Assembly: GCF_050948175.1 (NCBI RefSeq)
Contig: NC_135198.1
Span: forward strand, 3,733,001 to 3,797,000
Origin: Xylocopa sonorina
Lineage: Eukaryota > Arthropoda > Insecta > Hymenoptera > Apidae
Length of the DNA: 64,000 nt
Reading direction: 5' to 3'
The position numbers and the translations under genes are program-made. The notes beneath the pieces were generated by a model. It searched no databases. It saw only the letters and a program-made list of their open reading frames with translations, and was not told the origin of the DNA. This document shows positions 26,852-38,400 of the stretch, piece after piece. Position 1 is the first letter of the stretch; each line of letters begins with the position of its first letter.

Positions 26852-29800
26852 ATGAAGAATAACGCGAGCAACCACGAGAAGAACGGGCCCGAGAGCCTGA
26901 AGCTGTTGAGGGTGCCGTCGACGCCGCCGACCACGCCGACCACGCCGACCACCCCGAGCTCCAGAGGCCTCGAGGACGTCTTCAGGGACCTGCCCATCAC
27001 CGACGAGACCTCCTGCGGCATTTGGTGTCTGCGCAACCCGACGCTGCAGCGATTTGCCAACAAGAAGGCCTACGTGTTCCTCTACGGTGTCCTCGGTTGT
27101 ATATTCTCGGCCAGTTACGCGTACTTCAATGGTACCATCACTACCATCGAGAAGAGGTTCAAGATACCTTCGAAGACGACAGGTGAGGCAATAGAAATTA
27201 GGATGTTTTTTATAGGATATATTGTTGTTTAATCGTTTGGGGTTATTGTGTTTGGAAAAGAATTGTTTGTGTCTGTACTATCAATTTTAAATTGGCGCCA
27301 CTGAAAATTGGAGATTGTACGCGGGTGAATCTTGAGAATAGCACGGTTATTTAAAAATTTCTTCTTTCTCCGTTCTGTTTCCATTGAATGTGAGGGCGAT
27401 GTACCGGGAGTAAGGAATCACACTCGACCTTTTTGCTCTCAATTTTAATATAACAGACAACAATAGTGGAATAACAAGTTCTTAATAGCGGGGGCGGTGC
27501 TATGGCCACGATTCCTTCACGTCGCTACGCGACTCTAATAAAACTCTGATCGACCTCACAATTCTTAACGAATGTGGAGGTTGTTCTAAACGAACTGTTC
27601 TAGACGAACCGGGTGTTCTAGACGAACTATTCTAACCGAATCGTTCTAACCGAACTGTCTGCTTGAATTGTTCTGACCGAACTGTCGCGAGGACGAAAAT
27701 GTCGTCCCTTAAAAATGTGTACAGAAAAGGATGGGAAAACCAAGAATGAAAAGGATGGATGCACGGACGGGGAGAGTGAACGCTTCCACGAAACGCAACG
27801 GACGGAAATTGGTCATAAATAAACCAAGTTTAAGGATCTGCCGTACGCGACTGGGCAATGCTCAGTCGCGACGAAATCTCAAAGGAAACGATTGCTTGGC
27901 CCGGATGATGGACACGAACCAGAAGCGCGCGGGCCTGGTCGCCAAGTGCTAATCCGCGGTGACCAGACCTGCGCTGCGTCGTGGGAACGCATTGTTATCT
28001 CGCTAGAAAATTTGCGACGAGAAAATACTGGGAATCGTAGCCGCCACAAATGAAATGAAATCTTCGATAATCGTTGCGATCGATCGAGGATCATTAAACA
28101 GACAATGTTCTATTTAATGCTCGTCCAATATTTACAGTTACTATCGCGAATCAATAAACTCAGTAGCGATTTAATTATTTTCCACGCAGCGAAGATATTA
28201 AATATTAAACATTTCTCCTTCCAGGCCTTATCACCGTGGGCAATGATATCTCGCAACTGTTTGTATCGGTGGTCCTGTCTTACTACGCAGGAAGGGGTCA
28301 CAGGCCTCGATGGATCGCATTTGGCATTTACACCGTAAGTTTTACTCCATCGTCGCTCGAAAACGCAACCCCAACTATCAAATTCCACCCTCGTACATTT
28401 CTCACCCCTCACCCCGTCTCTCTTTCGGTGCTTGTCTTCGCACAGACGAAATAATGCACGAGAAACTATCAGCTATCGATATACGCCCCGTAGAACGATC
28501 TAGGAGACGTCATAACCCTCCGGTTGGCCGGTTCTTAATTAAATTAGGAAGCGTTGAAATCGTAGCGCTACGCTCATTCACGCCTCTTACCATCGTAGTC
28601 TCGCCACCGTGTGCTTAGCTAAGCGCTCCCATTCATTGGACAGTGAAAAGACGCTGGCAATGTATGCGAACCAGCTAGCCGGTCATGATATTTTCAATAA
28701 TTAATTTGGCGATTGTTCTTACCTAATTATCGATGCGCCCCGCTTGATACGCTCGACGTTCAATTCGAGTCTGGCGTAGGTAACGCGAAAAATTTTGCAA
28801 AATTTGCTACCACCATTGTGTTTCTACGGCGAACGGTAGACGAGTCTGGTTTCTAGCGGTTACTGGCTCGAGTGACCGCTGAAGGCACTAGACGCGATGT
28901 TTGCGAGTTCTCCATTGCTGTACTTTTGTTCGATTCTAATTCGTATCCCTAAATTGTATTAAGAAGAAATTTTGAATGTTGTGTTTTATCAATGATAGTT
29001 TAATCAGGAATTATTTCTGTATAAGATTTTTTATCTAGTCTCGAGTATAATTGTTAAATATTTTTGTAACTAATCTCAATTTTGAATAATTAATATTGCT
29101 CTTATTAACCACATCTATCTTTCCTTAGGATGCTTTGGAATATTTAAGTTTCTAGACAATTTTCTCTCTGTGCAAATGGCAGTTTTTTAAATATATTTAG
29201 AGCAGTAATTAAGATAATTAAGCTTCCCCCAAATTCTGTTCGAGTAAACGATCGTATCGACGAATGTTAATATTTTCGAAATCTTTTCCTCAGATTCTCG
29301 ATTAATCGCGTTACAATTCCTAATCAAGCAGTTATTTCAATTGTTATCTGTTGCAAGATGTTCGAATAAACGTAATTGAATTATATCCTGACACATATTG
29401 CCAGAGCAATCGATCGGATAACGTAATAGCAAATATGAACTGCAGACAATCTCAATCAGACGTCTCTAACAATTGCTGCGCGCTTTTGGATATAAAAACT
29501 TCAAAAGAATGCAATTTTCCAGACGGAGTTTGTTTAATCAGACAGGTGTAAATATTAGAGATCGTGCTCGCATTACCAAAGGAGTACGTTTTATGGCAAA
29601 TATCAGCTGCTAAAGATAGGCAATACTGATGCAGATACAGTATCGAGTCCATATTTTATTTGAATTTCCTATCATAATTAATCATTCTCTTAAGCATACG
29701 AACTCAATTTCTTTTCAGATACTATAAAGCTATTTTATTCTGGATAGGATGACACTTTAACTAATACTTCAAACAACCCATACTTTATATCTCAACCCCT

Positions 29801-32800
29801 TTTCTCCTTCAGTACGTAGTAACCAACAATAATAAAAAATTTTTTTCGATATACGAGTTAATAAAATAATCGTCCAGAAAATATGATTTCAATATAGATC
29901 ATAATGTGTTTGCAACAAAGAAGGTGCTCATTACTATTTTATAATGCAATGAGACCACTGCAGTACAAATTAAATTCTTCTTCTCAAAAAAAAAAAGGAA
30001 GAAAACAATTAAACATCTGTTTACCCTTCCTCTTCAGGTGGTCCTCTTCTGCTGTTTAACGATGTTGCCCCACTTCCTGTACGGCCCAGGTGAAGACGCT
30101 CTTCTGCTCACCAAGGAATATGGCGCGAAACCGGAGAACGTGAACTCGAGTCACATACCTGACAAATACAGAAAATTCTTATGCCGTGGAAAAGAGAGTC
30201 AAGAGAACGAATGCGAGGACGCCGACGAAAATTACGCCCCCCAAGTGTTACTTTTCATAGCGCAATTGGTATCGGGAGTCGGTGGTTCGCTCTACTACAC
30301 ATTAGGGGTGTCTTACATGGACGACAACATACAGAAATCGAAGACACCAGCATTGATCAGTTTCTCGTACTTCCTGAGAATGTTGGGGCCAGCCATTGGT
30401 TATGGCCTCGCTTCGTTCGCTCTGAAATTCTACATCAGCCCCTCACTGACGCCCACAATTACAACGCAGGACCCAAGGTAAACTAAACCATACCTCGCAG
30501 CTCTTAATTATTAAAATAACAACGAAACGACGTTAAAAATCGCGTGAAACTTATCTCACGATCGTTATCGTTAACACTGTTCGATTGTTAAACGCGAACA
30601 GGTGGCTAGGCGCCTGGTGGCTCGGTTGGATCATCCTGGCGTTCCTCCTCTTCGTCTTCGCCAGCATAATTGCGCTCTTCCCGAAAACTCTGCCCAGAGC
30701 CGCGGCTCGTAAAGCGTTGGCGTTGGAGCAGAGCAAATCAGCGGCGAACATAAAAGGTGGCGAGGAACCGGAACTGCCAGCCTCGTTCTCCGACATGATG
30801 AGGACGTTCAAACGGTTGCTGACCAACACCACTCTGATGTGCAACAATCTCGCGACCGTCTTCTATTTCATGGGCTACATGCCCTACTGGATCTTCATGC
30901 CCAAATACATCGAGACGCAGTACAAGCAATCCGCATCCGTTTCATCGTTGATAACCGGTACGGTCGGTCTGATCTTCAGCGCGTTTGGGATCCTGCTTTC
31001 TGGTCTGGTCATCTCCAAGTACAAGCCCAAGGCGAGGTACATGGCAGCGTGGAACGTGATGGTTGGGGCGATATCGATCATGGGGATGATCTCGTACGCT
31101 TTCCTTGGCTGCTCCGCGAACGACAGCCAGATCACCGTGCAATCGGATGGCGCTCTGAAGACGCTGCTTCCGTGCAATGAAGAATGCCACTGCGACTACG
31201 TTACTTACAGTCCCGTTTGCTCTGAACACGGCCAAACGTTCATCTCGGCTTGTCACGCTGGATGTCGAAATATGAAGGTTCGACAATGGAATATTTTCGA
31301 TTTCTCGAGGAGAGAATTCGTTTCGTTGTTTACAGAGCTCTGCATATAAATTGCTCTATGCTTGTTTAGAATCTAGAGAGCATAGTATACGCAGAATTTT
31401 AGATGATTAAATTGCAATTTGTCGGGTAGAAATTTTAACATTTTAAGTGCAAAGATTTGTCTCTTAAGTACAGCTGTATCGATTTTTTACTTTATTATTT
31501 TGAGGCACTGTACTGATTTATTATTCTGTTAATCGATATTTTGAGGTACTATGCCGATTTTAACGAACGCATAATTATTTGCAATTCAATTGATTATTTT
31601 CAGATACAAACGAATGGCAGTAAGATGTACACAGAATGCAGCTGCATAAAATCAAAGTCTCCGCATCCTATACCATTTTTGTTCACGAACAACACGTGGC
31701 CGCGCACAACGGAACTTCCGGTCGAGACGATCGCGCCGGAAATGCCGCTATTGGGCACCGCGGTGCCCGGTGCATGCCCCGTCGATTGTATGCACAAGTT
31801 TTACATCTTCCTCGCTGTGGTTTGTTTGCTCAAGTTCAGCGGCGCAACCGGAAGAGCGTCCAACTTTCTGGTCTCCGTCAGATGCGTCGACGAGAAGGAT
31901 AAAACGGTGGCCATGGGCTTTGGATTGACCATCATGAGTTTATTCGCGTTTATACCTTCTCCTATTTTGTTTGGGTTTATCTTAGGTAAGATCGAAAGTA
32001 CCATTAAGTTTCCACGTTGAACTTCGAACTTCCGTTCAAGCCGTTGACATTCTCATTGTAAAACGAGGAATGCAAGCAGATTTGTAACGTAAACTTCACC
32101 ATGAATCTAAATTTATTGCTTTATTATATTATGCTTCTTAAACTCTACATTATTTTCTTTATAATTATGGTCGTTATGCTATTGTTAAAATTGTAAAGTA
32201 TATGCCAAAAGGCAAAAATATTTAATTGCGAAACGTGGAGCGTGTACGTCGCCAGCAGCTTGAACGAAAAGAATTGATATGGAACGTGTAAATAATTAAC
32301 AAACGCATTAGGAAATTCTGAGAACAATTCTGAACGTCGAAATAAACGGAGCATCTGAGGATAATGAAATTGCGTTTGACAGCTGGGTTTCGAGGAGAAA
32401 CAACTTCGAAGGTCGCATAACAAGCGCGTGCAAACTCGCTACGAACACGACGCAGAATGTTTCTCTCGTTCCTTCTATTTCTTCCAGCGATTGATAATAA
32501 TACAACATACTTGTACATTTCACTTATCACTTACGCAGTTCGCGAAAAAATCGATATTATTTAACCACTTTTATCTCCATGCGACGTCCGTCAATGTTAT
32601 CGTCCGATTGTTTAACACATTCAAGATATATCAAATAAAAATGTTACCTGTTCGCAGATAAGACCTGCGTAGTTTGGGGAAAGACTTGCTCGGGTACAGG
32701 AAACTGTTGGCTGTACAACGGAGAAACGCTGAGATACCTGCTAAACTTCACCGCAGCCAGTAAGTTGTCACTGAATCTCCTTGACACTTATACGTCACGT

Positions 32801-33207
32801 TACGCTCGAGTCACTGAAAGCTGGTGACAGACTAGTCCCCTCCGTCGAACGCTGCTCCCCTCTCATTGTCCGTATTCCCCCACCTGACTTAGAGGTCCAT
32901 CGCGATTCGTCGCGACTTCGAGTGGGGGTTCTCCCCTCCATTCGTATCCCCGTCGATCGCTCTACGGTCTACGCACCATTTTCCAGTGACGCAATCGAGT
33001 TACATAAACGTACGCGCGTAAAGCAAAAACTTTCGTGTGCTGAAAACGTCACCGTTTTTTGTAATCGTCATTCTCTTTTCCTCAGCGTTCGTAACGATCG
33101 GTACGTTGTTCGACGTGGGCGTCTGGTATTTCGTGAAAGACGTAAAGATCTTCGACGAAGAGATCGAGCTGAAAGACATAGCCGAGGAACCCGGGGAGAC
33201 ACTTTGA
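26852..33207 (+). CDS. OATP/SLCO family organic anion transporter, gene B (Oatp74D-like candidate)
   Basis: Seven exons are proposed: 26852-27182, 28225-28334, 30038-30477, 30602-31277, 31604-31985, 32658-32759 and 33086-33207. The phases are 1, 0, 2, 0, 1, 1, giving 2,163 nt, or 720 aa. A hydrophilic N-terminus with a TPTTPTTP repeat (residues 24-35) precedes the first membrane segment at about 73-95. The signature DPRWLGAWWLG (292-302) spans an intron. The Kazal-like loop has cysteines at about 485, 489, 491, 500, 511, 515, 531 and 533, and its last two lie in the next exon. Sequons NSS, NDS, NNT and NFT suggest a glycosylated surface protein. The AYFNGTITTIEKRFKIPS segment and PHFLYGPG motif look like the Oatp74D clade, whose fly member imports ecdysteroids. 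This is recall, not a search, so orthology is open. The donor after exon 4 (aag|gttcga) is weak. The gene is tandem with A, about 10 kb downstream. Confidence 0.9.
26921..26954 (+). repeat. 9-bp coding tandem repeat in exon 1 of gene B
   Basis: About four units of ACGCCGACC encode the TPT/TPP run near the N-terminus, before the first membrane segment. Length variation would stay in frame. Confidence 0.8.
27183..28224 (+). other. Intron 1 of gene B (1,042 bp)
   Basis: The donor acag|gtgagg and acceptor ttccag|gc split a Gly codon in phase 1, at the same protein position as intron 1 of gene A. It contains the 14-bp repeat array at 27561-27684. The 27.73-27.95 kb part is GC-richer, with an open frame that lacks any splice support. 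Confidence 0.85.
27561..27684. repeat. Degenerate 14-bp tandem array (TTCTAaaCGAACtg-type)
   Basis: About seven to eight units of the form TGTTCTAAACGAAC follow one another, with A/G/C variation at the centre (TAAACG, TAGACG, TAACCG, TGACCG) and one 4-nt insertion. The array lies entirely in intron 1 of gene B. Confidence 0.8.
28335..30037 (+). other. Intron 2 of gene B (1,703 bp)
   Basis: The donor acc|gtaagt and acceptor cttcag|gt are in phase 0. This intron has no counterpart in A or C. The interior is AT-rich, and the open frames at 28.3-28.6 and 29.35-29.55 kb have no recognisable content. Confidence 0.85.
31278..31603 (+). other. Intron 4 of gene B (326 bp)
   Basis: The phase 0 intron interrupts the Kazal-like loop between its sixth and seventh cysteines. 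The donor (aag|gttcga) is weak and the acceptor (ttttcag|at) is strong. A short direct repeat built on ttttgaggtact occurs near 31497-31550. Confidence 0.75.
31986..32657 (+). other. Intron 5 of gene B (672 bp)
   Basis: The donor ttag|gtaaga and acceptor ttcgcag|at are in phase 1. The interior is AT-rich with nothing recognised. Its overlapping frames on both strands are short and unsupported. Confidence 0.85.
32760..33085 (+). other. Intron 6 of gene B (326 bp)
   Basis: The donor gcca|gtaagt and acceptor cctcag|cg are in phase 1, at the same protein position and phase as the last intron of gene A. The interior is GC-richer than the other introns. Confidence 0.85.
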
Positions 33208-34010
33208 AAGTGAGCCATTAACGATCTAGTCAGATCATTACGTTTCAAGGAAATGCGAGGTAAAGGTTGAAGGCGAAGTCGTTGGCGAAGAGGAATAAAA
33301 TGAAAAGATGGGGAAGAAAAAAAAAAGGAGGACGGGAGGGCCGACGCATAAAGACTTTACAAGTACCTTAAGCAACTTCTTAGATATTTAAAAGCTCGTA
33401 GTACCTCAGATAGAACTTACCGTCGACTAGTTCACTTATGAGGCACGCCATTTTCAAGACGAACGTCAATTTTATTTTTTACTATCCCCAATTTATTTTA
33501 TCCATTATCGATGATGTCTCTTCATCGCTCACGAGAGTTTTAAGGATAAGCGTTAAGAAGGATTCGCAGTAGTATAAGACGTTCGGATCAGACGCGAACT
33601 CTGCTTTCGCGTACGAAAGCATAAACCTATGGATAAGAATTTGTGGCCAGTGGCGAGAGAAAGTGTTTCAATTTTAAATTTAATCATATGGTGTAATGTA
33701 TCACGTTTTTTTTTCTTAAAATAATAGAACGCAATGTTCTTGGATAACATTAAGCTCAGAAGTTACTCGAATACAATGATTATTTTTTATTCGAAAGAGA
33801 TTAATTTTCGCGTGGTGTAAAAGCAAATGCAAATAGAAACGATACTGAAAGTTAGGCCAATTAAGTAACAATAATGTCAAGGAAGGAGAGCTGCACACGA
33901 TTGGCTGTATAATTGGCTGATTTAATTCCTAGGCGAAATAGAAATCGATAGATTCTTAAAATTTTTATCTGCTAATATTTGATAGAACATGTTCACTTAA
34001 TAAAGGTATA
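33208..34010 (+). other. 3' UTR of gene B
   Basis: AT-rich sequence follows the TGA of gene B. AATAAA occurs at 33294-33299 and again at 33999-34004. The latter is followed by GT-rich sequence (ggtatgttgttacgttg) and is the more convincing cleavage region. Confidence 0.5.
33999..34004 (+). terminator. Candidate poly(A) signal of gene B
   Basis: AATAAA is followed within 15-40 nt by a GT-rich downstream element, on the strand of gene B. Confidence 0.4.
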
Positions 34011-35435
34011 TTGATGCATGGTATGTTGTTACGTTGTACAGTATACAGTTTCAATAGCGAAACTAATATAGCGATAATAACAAAGAGAAGAAATAAATTA
34101 GATGATTTTAATTTTAAATAGAAACTTGTTGTATTTTAAAATTTTTATTTTAGTAGTATATATCTTTCAATAAAACGATTTTACTCGCAAAGGCCTGCAT
34201 TGACATAACTTCACCCATCATTTGTGAAAGTGGTTCCTTTCTTTAATAATAAGAAGAGATATATATTTTGTTCTGTGCCTGGTGTTTCGTTTTCGGCAAA
34301 AATAATTTCGAAAATTTAAGCTGCAGCTTCATTATAAATAAACGAAATTAAATAAATAAAAATATAAGTTTTATATAAAAATATTCTACTCAGTATTTCT
34401 AAATTGATCATTACAAATATACACGATATATGATGCACGAGCAATTTAATTTCTACCAATAGTGTTCAAATCTAATTTAATTGGTTTGTCGATAGTAATG
34501 TTCGACTATGCAACGATTAAGAATAAATAATTAAGGTAAGTCCCTACTGGATATTTTAAAAGCGTTCTATTTATCCTCTCTTAATTTTGACACTAATCAA
34601 ATATGTTCCCTTGAGAGACTGTGGTGATTATTATAAAATAATGTTTTTACTTTTCGTCTTCTAAGATTATACGATACCAATTAACACAATGCACTTTCAT
34701 ATAACCTTCTCATCTATTTAAACCAAAATCAAATGTGTAAATTGAAAATAACGCAAAGAAAAATTAATATTAATCTACATGTATAGAGATATATTTTAAA
34801 TAAAATTATATGCACCTTCCGTCGTTCCTCTCTTGTCACGTATTCCACTCCTCCATCGTTCGAGGATCAGACATACATCGATTGATACACATCGTACACT
34901 TATACATTCGAGAATCCTCACATCACAACGCGCAAGTGAAATTGTTTATAGCTCTATGTAATTGGATGCATCTCCATAAATTGCACACCCCCAAAACTCA
35001 TGCACCATTCTTGAACAACCCCGCTACACAAATGTTAAAACTCTCCAACTAACAGATATTAAAATTGTGATTCTAACCATACAGATCAATAAACGACTCT
35101 TAATGAACATTTATCGAAGACTACTTGGTTAACGAATTATTGAGAAACTAGAACGATTGACTAACGGATGGCCAAATAATGGAGGTTCTACTCTACTGCG
35201 ACAGATGAGAAGCTAGCTAATTGGTTCTCGACCTTATAGTACCACCTCTTCCGCAATTGCAAATATCTGTTTCAGACATATTCTCATTACAGACAATACG
35301 GACAAATACTGTGCAATTGCTGAACATAAATGCAAAATTACAGCGTCCCAAAATGCCACGGGTGGGTAACGCATCGACCACCCCTGAATTGACTCTACCT
35401 GTAATTACTCTTCGATCAATCCGGCACTTTGGACA
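34011..35435. other. AT-rich convergent interval between genes B and C
   Basis: This is the gap between the convergent 3' ends of B and C. A minus-strand AATAAA (TTTATT on +) near 34145 could end gene C, in which case the two 3' UTRs nearly meet. No coding exon was recognised. The frame at 34810-35052 is unsupported. Confidence 0.45.
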
Positions 35436-38400
35436 TCAAAAATCAGTCTGCAACGTACCCAAGCTCCCTTTGCTAGACGTTTTCGGAGAGCTGACGCTCT
35501 CACGGGACTCAGGTCGATCCTCGATCACCTTGTCACCGTTTGAATTACTGGAACCTGACGAATTCTCGCCCCTAGATGACAATCTCTTCGGTGGCATCGG
35601 CCTACCAGCTTGCAGCTTGCCAATCCCCCCATACGGCTTGATCCACGGTTTAGTACTCCTCGTTGGCGAGCGCACTGGATTCACCAGAGGTATACCAACT
35701 TCGTTGAAGTCACCTTTCTTCTGGAACACGTCGTCGTCTCTCTTCCTCGAGTACTCGAAGCTGTCGGTTTTCGAAGAACCGTCTATCTGAGGACTCTCAG
35801 GAACTGGAGGACTCTGAGGACTTTGAGAACTCTGAGGACTCTGAGAACTCTGAGGCGATGCAGTCCATCTTCTGCTTAGCCTGGGATCGTCGTAGTTGTC
35901 CGGATTGGGGAACTCCCGTCTGAACGGCGATTTTCCATCGATGCTGAATGTAGGATCGTACTCCCTGCTCGAGACGCGTCTACGTGACCTTGGCTCCATG
36001 CTGCTTAGATCACTCTCCACGTCCGAGTCGATGTCCAACGGTCTGTACGCTACCTTTGGGCTCGAGTCCTTCTTGCTCGAACTACCTTCGTCGCTCGAAC
36101 TTAGATCGTCCTCTGAGTCCAAGTTCCCGATCCTTGGCTGTGGCGTTTGCGATCCTTGGCTGAGAGTAGACTTCGAATCGGTTCGACGATTTCCAGGACC
36201 CAAAGGACCGTATTTCAGTGGTACATCCTCGGTGTCGTTCGCGTCCTCTTCTTCTTCTGGCTGCTCGCTCGGGGTGTTCACTCGGTTTCGCGTGGATTCG
36301 TTTGTAACTTCTACTTGAACCGAAGTTTCATCTAAAGTTAAACACAGGATATAATTGGAGAAGCATTTCTTTACTGTTGTCTTTAATTTCATTTTATAGT
36401 TTTGTTTAGGAGACACGCGTGTAGGTTTAGTTTTCAGAGAATGCTTTCTTAAATTTGAATTTAGATCGAGAGTTACGATTGAGAACGACTGTGATTTAAA
36501 ATCGAATTTAAGGAAGCGTTCGTAATTCATCAGAAAATCATATGAGCGTTGTTGTTACAACTTACTGTTTTGGCCATCGTTCGTTTGTTGCGTTTGCTGT
36601 AAGGGTGCAGCGGTAAGGTTACGAATAAAGTCATGCATTTCGACCTCGTTTATCATTTTGATCTCTTTCTCTGCGTAGAGTTCGATGTTTTCACAGAAGA
36701 ACCAGACTATGACCCTTAATAGAACGCACAGTCCCAGTAACGAGCCGGTCAGATAGCACAGATAATTGCCAAGATGTAAACCGTCGTGAAGACGACACAT
36801 GGTTCCATGAGTGCCCCAGTATTGACATGTCAGATTTGCGATCACGTCGTAAATAATTTTCCCGGGTACGTTCGCCACCAACGCCACGCAGGTCATCCAA
36901 AACCCTATGCCGATCGCCTTGTCTTGCGCGTTCACCGATCTTAGGATCACCAATAAGTCTCCCACGAGTGTCGAAGCAATTAGCATGTACGTTATGAGAA
37001 TTCCAAACTGGGGACCAATATGAATCACTGATTTCATTCGCGAATTAAATTTGTAGATTATAGTTTTTGTTTTAGGACTTTGTAAGTTAGTTAATTATGC
37101 GACTGGTATCTCGAATTTCTCAGCTCGCAATTCGGATCGTTACTAATCGTCGATACATCAACCACTGCTTTCAATTTCTCTTTCACAGAAACTATGAAAC
37201 TACATTTCATCACTAAGTTTGCAAATTTTCTAGATTACTAAATGCACCGATACAAATTACAATAATACGTTTTCTGATATAAAAACCGTAAAAATTGTAG
37301 CAGTAAAATATTATAAAACAGTAGAATGATGGAATCTTAACGCAATACTCACCTCGAAAACCAACCAGCTAAACTGACAATCATTCAAGTTACAAGACCC
37401 ATCAGTCGCTTCGTCCACCCCCGTCATTGATTTCACGCATTCGCAGTTACTATAAATCGTCATACCGCTTTTTACAGAGGAGCTGGTGCAGCCAGCATGG
37501 CAGGGGCTGTAGTAAGTGTATTCGCCTCCGCTGTCGCAGACAGGCCGGAAGTCGGCGTCGTTCGAGCAGCCGCAATGTTTGTTGCAGAATTGCAGTAGGA
37601 CTAAACTAGAAATGGCAAGCACGTATCACACATACGCTCCAAAAACTACAACTACACCGATTGAACTAATATTTCACACATTTCTGAACACTCTGTCAGT
37701 TTACTTACGAGTTCTTTCTGACGCCAACTATCGGATTGTTGATGCAACGCGCTGCAGACAACGTAAAAATGATTCCCAACGCTATAAGGGTTGCTATAGT
37801 GCTGTAACCGATGATACTTCTGGCTGTGGGCTTCGCCTTGGTAATTACGAAACCGGAAATAATCACGATTAAACTGACCAGTATAGGTTTCAAGATGTCT
37901 GAAACGATGAGAAACATTAATTTGTGTTATTAATTACATATTCTTGTTCTGTCACTGGTCTAACTTACTCGTTACTAGTCTCGATAGACTCGGATCGCCT
38001 AAGCCTCGCAGCATTCCTGTCGGCTTCGGTACGTGGAATCGCGACTCTGCTATAAGATTCTCGAAAGCCATGAAATTTATAATGGCTGTGATGTAGAGGG
38101 TACAAGCTAGGATTTGACAGATTAGCGTTTTGTTTGCGACCAGTCTGGCTAACGATGGCCAAAAATTGGAATCGCCTGCCTTTTGTCTGGTCTCGCTTAG
38201 AGATGTCTGATCGTAGTTCGTGGAGCCGTTCAGTAACGAGGCGGCACCTTGTTCCACGGCCTGATTCAAAGAACAATCATTTCGATAATTAGCAGCGCTT
38301 CTAAATTAAAAAAGCTTATTATTGCAGTTCATTCGCAGTTTTAGTGCATTCGGTGGAATGAGAATTGTAGCGATGTAAATAAGAGAAAGTTGATTATTTT

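Noticed and set aside
36977..37028. Alternative acceptor aaatcag|tg for exon 8 of gene C
   Set aside because: It would enter in the wrong phase after the exon 7 donor. The acceptor ccccag|ttt keeps the frame and aligns with the other OATPs.
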